From contig CAWCEV010000008.1 of NCBI GenBank assembly GCA_963794655.1, forward strand, positions 744,001 through 808,000: DNA of 64,000 nt, read 5' to 3'. A model generated the notes under the pieces. It saw only the letters and a list, made by a program, of their open reading frames with translations, searched no databases and was not told where the DNA came from. Of the stretch, positions 34,634 to 42,005 are shown piece after piece (position 1 is the stretch's first letter; every line of letters starts with the position of its first letter). The translations under genes were made by a program, and so were the position numbers. The DNA is from Roseiarcus sp963794655 (GTDB lineage Bacteria > Pseudomonadota > Alphaproteobacteria > Rhizobiales > Beijerinckiaceae).

Positions 34634-35392
34634 TCAGCGCGGCGCCATGCGAAGCGCGCCGTCGATGCGGATCGTCTCGCCGTTGATATAGCCGTTCTCG
34701 ACGATATGTACGGCAAGCGCCGCATACTCGGCGGGCTTTCCAAGCCGCGCCGGAAACGGCACCGAGGCGCCGAGCGAATCCTGCGCCGCCTGCGGCAATC
34801 CGAACAGCATCGGGGTCATGAAGATGCCCGGCGCGATCGCGTTGACCCTGACGCCGATCGAGGCGAGCTCGCGCGCGATCGGCAGCGTCATCGCGACCAC
34901 CCCGCCCTTGGAGGCCGAATAGGCGGCCTGGCCGATCTGGCCGTCGTAGGCTGCAACCGAGGCGGTCGAGATGATGACGCCGCGTTCGCCGTCGATCGGC
35001 TCGAGCTTGCCCATCGCGGCGGCCGCAAGGCGGATCATGTTGAAGGTGCCGATCAGGTTGATGCGCAGCACCCTTTCGAAGTCCTGCAGGGGATGAGGCC
35101 CGTCGCGTCCGACAACGCGCTTGGCCGTGCCCACGCCGGCGCAATTGACCAACACCCGGGCCGGCCCATGCGCCGCTTCGGCCTTGCCGAACGCCGCGGC
35201 AGCGGAGGCTTCATCCGCCACATCGCCGACGAGCGCCAGTCCGCCGATCGCCTTGGCCGCCTCCTCCGCCGCTGCGGAATTGAGGTCGAAAACCGCGACC
35301 CGCGCGCCCTTGGCCGCGAGCGCCTCCGCAGTCGCGCGGCCGAGCCCGGAGCCCCCGCCGGTGACGATCGCCGCAACTTCGGAAAGTCTCAT
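34634..35392 (-). CDS. HSD10-like 3-hydroxyacyl-CoA dehydrogenase (SDR)
   Basis: 252 residues with TGGGSGLGRA, NCAGVG, STASVAAYDGQIGQAAYSASK (catalytic Ser, Tyr and Lys), and the HSD10-type ending AVHIVENGYINGETIRIDG. HSD10-type enzymes oxidise short-chain and 2-methyl-3-hydroxyacyl-CoA in branched amino acid and fatty acid breakdown, fitting mmsA, mmsB and the acyl-CoA dehydrogenase of this window. Its ATG overlaps the stop of the AT-rich membrane-protein gene by 4 bases (ATGA), which may affect its translation. Confidence 0.92.
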   Translation of the reverse strand: MRLSEVAAIVTGGGSGLGRATAEALAAKGARVAVFDLNSAAAEEAAKAIGGLALVGDVADEASAAAAFGKAEAAHGPARVLVNCAGVGTAKRVVGRDGPHPLQDFERVLRINLIGTFNMIRLAAAAMGKLEPIDGERGVIISTASVAAYDGQIGQAAYSASKGGVVAMTLPIARELASIGVRVNAIAPGIFMTPMLFGLPQAAQDSLGASVPFPARLGKPAEYAALAVHIVENGYINGETIRIDGALRMAPR

Positions 35393-37080
35393 TTCGCCTT
35401 CCCGTTGTCGATTACCGGTGTTGCCTCTCGTCCCGCATCAGCGTCGTGGGCGTCACGCTGCGGATCAGGAGATTCCGGCTGCAAGCGAGAACTAAGTTGG
35501 CCTCGTGCCCAATTCCAAACATCTTCACTGTACACCGCCGCAATTAAGCAGGTCGCAAACAAAACATACGGGTTCGGATCTTCCCCACTGTTTGATCCTA
35601 TTACCGCCAACCCCCCATATGCAGCCAAGAATATTATGATCGCAGCGGTCATTCCAACCCCAAAAACCAAGAACACATCATCCAATGTAAGACTCATCGC
35701 ACCCTTGCCCTGCGAGCTTGCTCGCACTGCGCGAGACACTGTAGCGCCCATTAAGCTAAAGCCAATCAATCCGACAATTATTACCACAGGCATTTGTTCA
35801 GTATTGAGTAACCACCCAAACCATACCCCGAGAGGTCCAAGAATTGCGACGAATCCTTTTCGACTTGGAAGCTCCTCGTAATTATCTAACGAGACGAGTT
35901 CGCACGCGCTTTCCGCGTCTCTGTACTCTGGATACGTTCTGTTAACCTGATCACCGATATTACGGGCAGCATCATCAATCTCCCTAACGCCAGATACATT
36001 TTCTATTGTGCCAGCCGCATCATCAAGCATCTTGACGAAAGAGCCTCTAAATTGATTTATCTTGGCATGACACTCATTTAATTGTGTGCGTATTTTCTGT
36101 GTTCCATGCTGATGCCAGACGTAAAGATCATTATAATGGATGGCGGTCTGTTTACGACCAACGCCGACCTCAAGACCAGTCGAAAAAGAAACCATTGCTT
36201 GTTCAGTCAAAGACTTCTGCTTCTCCTTCGCGCCGTCTCGAATATTAGTCCACTCGTCCGAAAGCCTACCAAAGGCGTTTGTGAGCGTTTCTTCGTTGCG
36301 CTGAAAAACCGAATTGAGCCTACCTTGATTATTGATGTCGGCAATCTGGAAATTCTGCGGCTTGCGGTACTTCGGCTCGCCGAAATCCGGGTACGCTTTT
36401 GTAAAATCTTCTGTGGCAATGAGGTTTGGCGTAAGGATTTTGTCCAACGCTTCGGCTGTCATTGTCTGGATGTTTGGCTTGTCGTGAAAGAGTGAGATCG
36501 CCAGAAGAGACCCAATCGCCAAGTATATCGATAATAAGAATACGCCGAGTAAGGCGAGTCGCTGCTTGAAGAGGGGATTTACTTGGCCAATATAAGTTCG
36601 TATTTGGACAAAATATCTAATAATATAAGTTACTATCGTTGTCACAATTAGAAATAAGATAAACTCGGTCGCGGGGAACTCGACGCGTGATATCGTATCC
36701 ACTAATTTGTTCGCTTCACTAGCCAAATTGCGCGCTATCGCCATTCCGAAATCACAGCCGTCCGAGCTTCCTTTACAGGCCAGATCCTCACCTGCAAACG
36801 AAGATATAATTTCGCCCATCCACTGAGAGACAAATTGAAGCAGTGAAATAAATAGTCTCCAGAAGTACAATGCTACATTAGGAAAGATCAATAACGCGAC
36901 AACAACACCAGCAACTGCCGGAAAATTATTCTCACGCAACGATGTCAATCTAAACAGAACGCGTCTAGTAACATAATTAAAAGCAATAAATACTAGCGAC
37001 ACTACAACAAGGAAAAGAGCGAACGCGACGATTGGAATTGAGACTTCAAGCAAAGCCGATGACGCGGCCATCGAGGCCAT
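35389..37080 (-). CDS. AT-rich 4TM-loop-4TM protein, unrecognised
   Basis: 563 residues, no family recognised. Predicted helices by eye lie at about 13-34, 53-76, 139-161, 174-199, then a soluble region of about 200 residues (about 200-405), then about 409-426, 431-449, 469-495 and 503-520. The middle region is charged and helical (QRNEETLTNAFGRLSDEWTN). GGGAGG precedes the ATG. Base composition differs strongly from all neighbours. The last 34 residues, rich in Asp/Pro/Arg, are encoded by GC-rich DNA of native type and run into the ATG of the SDR gene. I think it arrived by horizontal transfer. No role can be assigned. Confidence 0.7.
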   Translation of the reverse strand: MASMAASSALLEVSIPIVAFALFLVVVSLVFIAFNYVTRRVLFRLTSLRENNFPAVAGVVVALLIFPNVALYFWRLFISLLQFVSQWMGEIISSFAGEDLACKGSSDGCDFGMAIARNLASEANKLVDTISRVEFPATEFILFLIVTTIVTYIIRYFVQIRTYIGQVNPLFKQRLALLGVFLLSIYLAIGSLLAISLFHDKPNIQTMTAEALDKILTPNLIATEDFTKAYPDFGEPKYRKPQNFQIADINNQGRLNSVFQRNEETLTNAFGRLSDEWTNIRDGAKEKQKSLTEQAMVSFSTGLEVGVGRKQTAIHYNDLYVWHQHGTQKIRTQLNECHAKINQFRGSFVKMLDDAAGTIENVSGVREIDDAARNIGDQVNRTYPEYRDAESACELVSLDNYEELPSRKGFVAILGPLGVWFGWLLNTEQMPVVIIVGLIGFSLMGATVSRAVRASSQGKGAMSLTLDDVFLVFGVGMTAAIIIFLAAYGGLAVIGSNSGEDPNPYVLFATCLIAAVYSEDVWNWARGQLSSRLQPESPDPQRDAHDADAGREATPVIDNGKAK

Positions 37081-37230
37081 ATTAACCTCCCTATGATGTA
37101 AAAAAATTGTTCATGGCGATATTGGTCGAGCGCAAATTCAATAAGCTATCAAGGCGCCCTCTCCAAGGCAAGGCTGTTGAACACTATACGGGAAGTCTTA
37201 CAAGAATTCTGCCGCCTTCAATCTTCACCG
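35490..37230. other. AT-rich island, probable horizontal insert
   Basis: DNA here is conspicuously AT-rich against the GC-rich surroundings. It covers almost all of the 563-residue membrane-protein gene plus the last codons of the Rieske gene (AGA ATT CTT GTA AGA CTT), which are codons otherwise avoided here. The edges given are visual estimates. I found no inverted repeats, target-site duplication or integrase gene at either edge. Confidence 0.65.
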
Positions 37231-37504
37231 GATAGGTCGCAAGATTAACGCAGGCCGGCGCGCCCTTCGCTTCTCCGGTGGTGAAGTCGAACCGTCCATT
37301 GTGCATCGGACATTCGATGATCGTGCCCTGGACGAAGCCGTCGGCAAGCTCGACCTGCTCGTGGGTGCACAATCCGTCGGTCGCGAAATAGCGATTGTCC
37401 GCGGTGCGGTAGAGCGCGTACTGGCGCCCCTCGTGCTCGAACGGCGCCACGTCCTCAGGCGATATGCGGTCGGCGGCGCCGGCGTCGATCCAGGTCTCGC
37501 TCAT
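37184..37504 (-). CDS. Rieske [2Fe-2S] ferredoxin (MocE-like)
   Basis: 106 residues from ATG 37504, preceded by GAGAGGGA. It has the paired cluster ligands CTH (Cys46, His48) and CPMH (Cys65, His68) of a small soluble Rieske ferredoxin. It lies 17 bases after the fatty-acid-desaturase-like gene, and the two together resemble the MocD/MocE pair of rhizobia, where the ferredoxin supplies electrons to the di-iron enzyme. Its 3' end is AT-rich, as if its final codons had been replaced by an inserted segment. Confidence 0.93.
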   Translation of the reverse strand: MSETWIDAGAADRISPEDVAPFEHEGRQYALYRTADNRYFATDGLCTHEQVELADGFVQGTIIECPMHNGRFDFTTGEAKGAPACVNLATYPVKIEGGRILVRLPV

Positions 37505-37521
37505 TGGCGTGATCCCTCTCC

Positions 37522-38598
37522 TCAGGCTCGCGCCGCCGCCGCGCCGACGGGCGCGCGCCTCGCCGTGCTCGGCAGTTCGCGCCGCACGTAATAGGTCGGC
37601 TCCTTCAGCTGGCGCATCACGGTCGGGATGATCTCGCGATAGGCCGCAAGCGTGTTCGGATAGGGCTCGGGGCAGTCGTTCTTGATCGCCGCGTGCAGCT
37701 TCGGCAGCGCGTGATACGGGATCAGGGGAAATATGTGATGCTCGACGTGGTAGTTCATGTTCCAGTAGAGGAACCGGAAGATCGGATTCATATAGACGGT
37801 GCGCGAATTGAGCCGGTGGTCGAGGACGTCCTCGGCAAGACCGAGATGCTGGGTCGCGCCGAAGAAGATGACGAGCCACGCGCCGTAGAAGGACGGCAAC
37901 CCGATCAGCATCGCGGGCAAGATCGAGCGCGACCAAAGGCAGGCCAGAATGACGGCCGCGTAGATCGCGAGATATATGCGCGCCGTGCGGTAGACCTTGT
38001 AACGCTCGCTCTCCGGGACGTAAGTCTGCTCCTCGGGGTCGAGACGGCCGCCAGCGTGCAGGAACACCTTGCGGAAAAAGGCGGGACCGCTCTTCAGCGC
38101 AAAAATGTTGAGCAAGAGCGACAGGACATCCGGCGGGCGCGGCGTTATGATCTCCGGATCGCGGCCGACGATGATCGTGTCGGTGTGGTGGCGAGTGTGG
38201 CTCCAGCGCCAGATCTCGGGCTCGCGCATCACCATGAAACACGCGACCTCATAGAGCGCGTCATTCATCCATTGGGTTTTGAAGGCGGTGCGGTGGCCGC
38301 ACTCGTGCCAGCGGCTGTCCGACGACCCGCCGTAGATCGCGCCGTAAACGATGAAGAACGGAACCGCGGCCCAGCTTCCCCAGAACCAGCAGCCGAGCCC
38401 GCCAGTGACGATCAGCGCCGCGAACCAGATCACGGTGTCGCGGATCGCCGGGCCGTCGTCGCGGCGCATCAGCTCCTTGAGTTCCGCCCGCGGGATCGGC
38501 GGTACGTACCATTTGGCCGAGGCGAGACCGGCGGCGACGGCCTTCTCCGCCTCGGGACCCACCAGGCTATAGTCGCGGGCGACGAATTCGGCGGACAT
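37522..38598 (-). CDS. Membrane di-iron desaturase/hydroxylase (MocD-like)
   Basis: Integral membrane fatty-acid-desaturase-fold enzyme, 358 residues, with histidine boxes HECGH (98-102), HTRHH (134-138) and YHVEHH (about 285-290) that bind two irons. Hydrophobic helices flank them (about 52-92 and 203-245). The family uses O2 and electrons from a ferredoxin, here the Rieske gene next door. MocD relatives act on rhizopine-like ethers or on fatty acids; the substrate is unknown. It is probably the first gene of the operon. Confidence 0.93.
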   Translation of the reverse strand: MSAEFVARDYSLVGPEAEKAVAAGLASAKWYVPPIPRAELKELMRRDDGPAIRDTVIWFAALIVTGGLGCWFWGSWAAVPFFIVYGAIYGGSSDSRWHECGHRTAFKTQWMNDALYEVACFMVMREPEIWRWSHTRHHTDTIIVGRDPEIITPRPPDVLSLLLNIFALKSGPAFFRKVFLHAGGRLDPEEQTYVPESERYKVYRTARIYLAIYAAVILACLWSRSILPAMLIGLPSFYGAWLVIFFGATQHLGLAEDVLDHRLNSRTVYMNPIFRFLYWNMNYHVEHHIFPLIPYHALPKLHAAIKNDCPEPYPNTLAAYREIIPTVMRQLKEPTYYVRRELPSTARRAPVGAAAARA

Positions 38599-38737
38599 CG
38601 ATTTCCTCCTGGCCGACGGCCGAGCGTTCCGGTCGTCGATGGATCCAACGGCTAACCGTAAGCTCTCTGCAACTCAATGTCTCAGTTTCATTTTCTGTCA
38701 AACATCCCTTTGTCCCGACGCCGTCTCAGCCGCCGGC

Positions 38738-39364
38738 TCAAATGTCCCCGCCGCCCTTCGGTCGGGCCAGCGAGAACACTTTCTCGACATCGGCGTAGTC
38801 CTGGTAACCGCATCGGGCGAGCGGGTGAGCGCGAGCGGTGTCGAACCGGCCGTCGAGAAGGAAATCGTCGTCGATGTGAAAGGCGACCACCTCGCCCAGG
38901 GTCAGGACGGCGCCACTCCAATCGCCGCTTGCCGACCTGATCTCAACCACGTCGACCACTTTGCATTCGAGCGCCGCGGGGCTCTCGGCGACCCGCGGCG
39001 CGGCGACCAGGCGACATTCGGCCATCGTCAGCCCGGCGAGGGCGAATTCGTTCTCGCCGCGCGCGAAGGGGGCCGAGGTTTCATTCATCGGTCCGCGCAG
39101 CTCGTACGTCGCAAGATTGGCGACGAACTCGCCGCTTTCGCGGGCGAAAGTCGCCGAGTCTTTCCAGCCCTCGGAAGAGAAGCCGACAATCGGCGGCACG
39201 CTGCAGAACCCGTTGAAGAAGCTATAGGGAGCGAGATTGACCCGCCCATCGAGGGCGCGGGTCGAGATCCAGCCGATCGGACGCGGGGCGACGATGGCCT
39301 TGAACGGGTCGCGCGGCAGCTTTGTCCGGTCGCGGTCCGCGCTCTCATAGAACATCGCCGTCAA
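38738..39364 (-). CDS. Flavin reductase-domain protein
   Basis: FMN-binding split-barrel protein, 208 residues, with the family signatures AIVAPRPIGWISTR, LAPYSFFNGFCSVPPIVGFSS and LATYELR. Members supply reduced flavin to monooxygenases or act as NAD(P)H oxidoreductases. Its start lies 20 bases inside the end of the nitroreductase gene, so the two are coupled. The desaturase gene lies upstream on its far side and is a separate unit. Confidence 0.9.
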   Translation of the reverse strand: MTAMFYESADRDRTKLPRDPFKAIVAPRPIGWISTRALDGRVNLAPYSFFNGFCSVPPIVGFSSEGWKDSATFARESGEFVANLATYELRGPMNETSAPFARGENEFALAGLTMAECRLVAAPRVAESPAALECKVVDVVEIRSASGDWSGAVLTLGEVVAFHIDDDFLLDGRFDTARAHPLARCGYQDYADVEKVFSLARPKGGGDI

Positions 39365-39938
39365 GCCCTCGCTCGGGAAAGGTCGTCATGATCTCGGCCA
39401 ACGGCGGCCGCGGGCGGTCCTCAACCGCCGCCGTCGCCTTGCCGATGTGAATGAAACCGGCGATGCGCTCGTGCTCGGCAAGGCCCATCGCGGCGCGAAA
39501 CCTGCTGTCGTAGGCCATCCACCCAGTAAGCCAGGTGGCGGAGAATCCGAGGGCGCGGGCGGCGACGATCATGTTCATGCACACGGCGCCCGCGGAGAGC
39601 ACCTGTTCCCACTCCGGGATCTTCGGGTGCGGCGCCGCGCGCGAAACGACGGCGACGACGAGGGGCGCGCCCAGGAAGCGCTGTTGCTCCTTGCCGCGGC
39701 CGGCCTCGTCCAGATCTGGTCTGTCCTTCAGGGCGATCGTGAGCGCGAGGGCCCCTGCGCGCTCCCGCGCGCGCCCCTCCAGCACCACGAACCGCCAGGG
39801 CGCGAGCTTGCCATGATCGGGCACGCGCGAGGCGACGGTGAGAATCGTTGTCAGCTCGTCAGGGGTCGGAGCGGGACCGGTCATCATCGGCGGGGGAACG
39901 GACCGGCGGCGTTGGAGGAGCGAGATCGTATCGTTCAT
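39345..39938 (-). CDS. Nitroreductase-family protein
   Basis: FMN-dependent nitroreductase-family protein, 197 residues from ATG 39938 (GGAAG upstream). The N-terminal RRRSVPPPMMTGPAPT and the FMN contacts VPDHGKLAPWRFVVLEG are typical of the YdjA-like group. The C-terminal half (WLTGWMAYDSRFRAAMGL, then GFIHIGKA) is complete. The gene probably forms a two-gene operon with the flavin reductase that follows. The electron acceptor is unknown. Confidence 0.92.
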   Translation of the reverse strand: MNDTISLLQRRRSVPPPMMTGPAPTPDELTTILTVASRVPDHGKLAPWRFVVLEGRARERAGALALTIALKDRPDLDEAGRGKEQQRFLGAPLVVAVVSRAAPHPKIPEWEQVLSAGAVCMNMIVAARALGFSATWLTGWMAYDSRFRAAMGLAEHERIAGFIHIGKATAAVEDRPRPPLAEIMTTFPERGLDGDVL

Positions 39939-40069
39939 CGGTTTCTTCCCGCGCAAAGCGTGGCTCTTGGCCCAATTCCGGCCAGCTGTAAACCGCCCTC
40001 GATCCGCCTCAATGTGGCTTCACGAGCCGCCCGGAACTTCAGAGCGCCAACCAGCGGCGGCGCCTGTTC

Positions 40070-41147
40070 GTGGCAATGCGAGGCGGATTGACATCGACGT
40101 GGCGAATCTTGGCCGTGTTGGCCTTGCTCCCGGCGCTGGTCGCGCCGGCGGGCGGCCAGACGCCCGCGGCTGATTCCGCGCAGCCGCCGGCAGCCCAATC
40201 CGTCCCAACGCCGGCGAGCCAACCCGCCCCGAGCGAACCCGCCCCCGCGCCAACGAGCGAACCTGCTCCTGCGAGCCCGGCTCAACCCGCCCAGGCGACG
40301 CTGACCCTCTCCGCGATCCTCAACGGCGCCGCCACGCCGCTCACCGGAGGCCTGCGCTGGCGGATTTTCGCCGCTGAGCCCGACGCGGACGGCTCGCATT
40401 CCCTGATCGTCGAATCGAAGCTCGCCCAGCCAACGCTGACCGTTCCCGCCGGCGACTACGTGGTCCACGTCGCCTTCGGCCTCGCGAGCACCGCAAAGCG
40501 GATCAGAACTCGGCCCCGAGGTGCGGTCCGAGCGGCTCACACTCTCGGCCGGAGCGCTCAGGATCGAAGGCACGCTGGCCGACGGCCCGATCGATCCGTC
40601 CAAGCTTTCCCTGGCGATCTACGTGCCGCAAAACCGCAACCCGCTCGGCAAGCTCGTCTACGCCAACGGCAAGGCGGGCGATATCATCGGACTGCCGGAA
40701 GGCGCCTATCATATCGTCTCGACCTATCTCGACACGGTCGGCGCTCATTCGGCGGTGAACGCTGCAGCCAATTCGGGCAAATCGGCGGTCACGCCGCCCC
40801 CGGCCGCCATCCCCTCCAATTCGATCGTCAATGCCGACATAAAGGTGACCTCTGGCAAGCAAATCGACGTCACGATCAAGCATCGCTGCGCGACCCTCAC
40901 CCTGAAGCTCGTCAACAAAGCCGGAGCCGAGGCCCTCGCCAACACCACTTTCACCGTGCTCACGCCGGGAGGCGATGTGATCCGGGAACTCGTCGGCGCC
41001 TTTCCGTCGCTGGTGCTGGCCGAGGGCGAATACGTGGTCATCGCCCGGCACGATTCCAAGGTCTATCAGTCGACCTTCCAGGTTCAGACGGGGATGGACC
41101 ACGACGTAGAAGTTGTTGCAGAAGAGAGCGGCAAGCAGGGGCCGTGA
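40070..41147 (+). pseudogene. Exported protein gene, frameshifted
   Basis: One gene in two frames. The first part (40070 to about 40505) encodes a signal peptide (STWRILAVLALLPALVAPAG), a Pro/Ala/Gln-rich linker and a beta domain ending at VVHVAFGLASTAKR. The second (from about 40506 to 41147) continues with GPEVRSERLTLSAGALRIEG and a C-terminal beta-sandwich similar to carboxypeptidase regulatory-like domains (VTIKHRCATLTLKLVN). A net +1 shift near 40500-40510 would restore about 358 codons. The start is GTG 40070 or ATG 40076. Function unknown. It may be a true pseudogene or a sequencing error. Confidence 0.75.
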
Positions 41148-41151
41148 CCGG

Positions 41152-41388
41152 ATGCAGACCTTCTTCGTCCAAATCAAATGCGCGCTAGGGCGGACCTACG
41201 AGGTCGCGAGCGCCCTCGCGGAGGCCGAAATCGCCTCAGAAATCTATTCGATCGCCGGCGACTACGACATTCTGGCGAAGTTCTATGTCGAGTCGGACGT
41301 CGACATCGGCCATTTCGTCGGCCACAAAGTGCAGGTGATTCCCGGCATCGTCGACACCCGCACCATCATCACGTTCAAAGCGTTCTAG
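41152..41388 (+). CDS. Stand-alone Lrp/AsnC ligand-binding (RAM) domain
   Basis: 78 residues from ATG 41152: QTFFVQIKCALGRTYEVASA, then IYSIAGDYDILAKFYVE, then VIPGIVDTRTIITFK. These are the beta-alpha-beta-beta-alpha-beta landmarks of the RAM domain of Lrp/AsnC regulators, but no helix-turn-helix precedes it. Stand-alone RAM proteins form ring oligomers that bind amino acids and can modulate other regulators. It starts 5 bases after the frameshifted gene, apparently in one transcript. Its partner is unknown. Confidence 0.92.
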   Translation: MQTFFVQIKCALGRTYEVASALAEAEIASEIYSIAGDYDILAKFYVESDVDIGHFVGHKVQVIPGIVDTRTIITFKAF

Positions 41389-41470
41389 GTCGACCAGCGT
41401 TCGATCCGCGCCAGGGCGCCTCAGCCCAAAGGTCTTATTCGTCACCCAGTAGCAAGCGGCCGTTTCCAAC

Positions 41471-41881
41471 ATGCGCTCAAGACTTTGTTCCGCTCTCGCA
41501 CTCGTAGCTCTTGCCGGACCCGCTCAAGCGGCGGAGTCCGAATTCCTGTTCGACGCGCTGCACGGCCGGACGCCCTATAGAGCGTCATGGGAGAAGCTGA
41601 TGAAGCTCGTGCAGCCGACGCCCGACTGGCTGATCGCGTTCAACCGGAACTTCGACGGCGTGGCGGGCCAGGTCACAAACCTTACCATCGACGGCAAGGC
41701 TTACGAGATATCATTCGTCTGCAAGCCGACGGACTGCCCCGGCCACAAGTTCGTCGTCCTGTTCGACGCCAACGGGGCGCATGCTTACGGCGCGCTCGGC
41801 GGCAAGGACAATGATCCGGCATTTTTCGGCGACCCCACGCAGTCCGAGCAGGAAGCGATGACGAAGGCGGTGAAGGGTTAG
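41471..41881 (+). CDS. ivy: Ivy-type c-type lysozyme inhibitor
   Basis: Exported protein of 136 residues. Signal peptide 1-20 (CSALALVALAGPAQA-A) is followed by the Ivy fold. The diagnostic disulphide loop CKPTDCPGH (Cys84-Cys89) matches the E. coli CKPHDC loop, whose histidine inserts into lysozyme; here the histidine is two residues after the second cysteine instead of between the cysteines. FNRNFDGVAGQV and FVVLFDANGAHAYG also fit. Ivy protects periplasmic peptidoglycan against host lysozyme or endogenous lytic transglycosylases. Confidence 0.9.
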   Translation: MRSRLCSALALVALAGPAQAAESEFLFDALHGRTPYRASWEKLMKLVQPTPDWLIAFNRNFDGVAGQVTNLTIDGKAYEISFVCKPTDCPGHKFVVLFDANGAHAYGALGGKDNDPAFFGDPTQSEQEAMTKAVKG

Positions 41882-42005
41882 GCTCAGCCGCGACCCGGCA
41901 GCGGCCGCCCGCTCAGGACTTCCAAGTCTCGGCGATTTCGACCGCCGGGGATTCCGCCCTTGATAGCTTGCGCGCTTTCGCCGCGCGCACGGGAGACGCC
42001 GATCC

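Noticed and set aside
33858..35144. 428-codon frame as one long dehydrogenase
   Set aside because: Only the part from 34613 is an SDR; the upstream extension overlaps the HSD10-like gene in another frame and reads as noise.
35440..37200. Insertion sequence or integron around the AT-rich gene
   Set aside because: No transposase, integrase, terminal inverted repeat or target duplication was seen at either edge.
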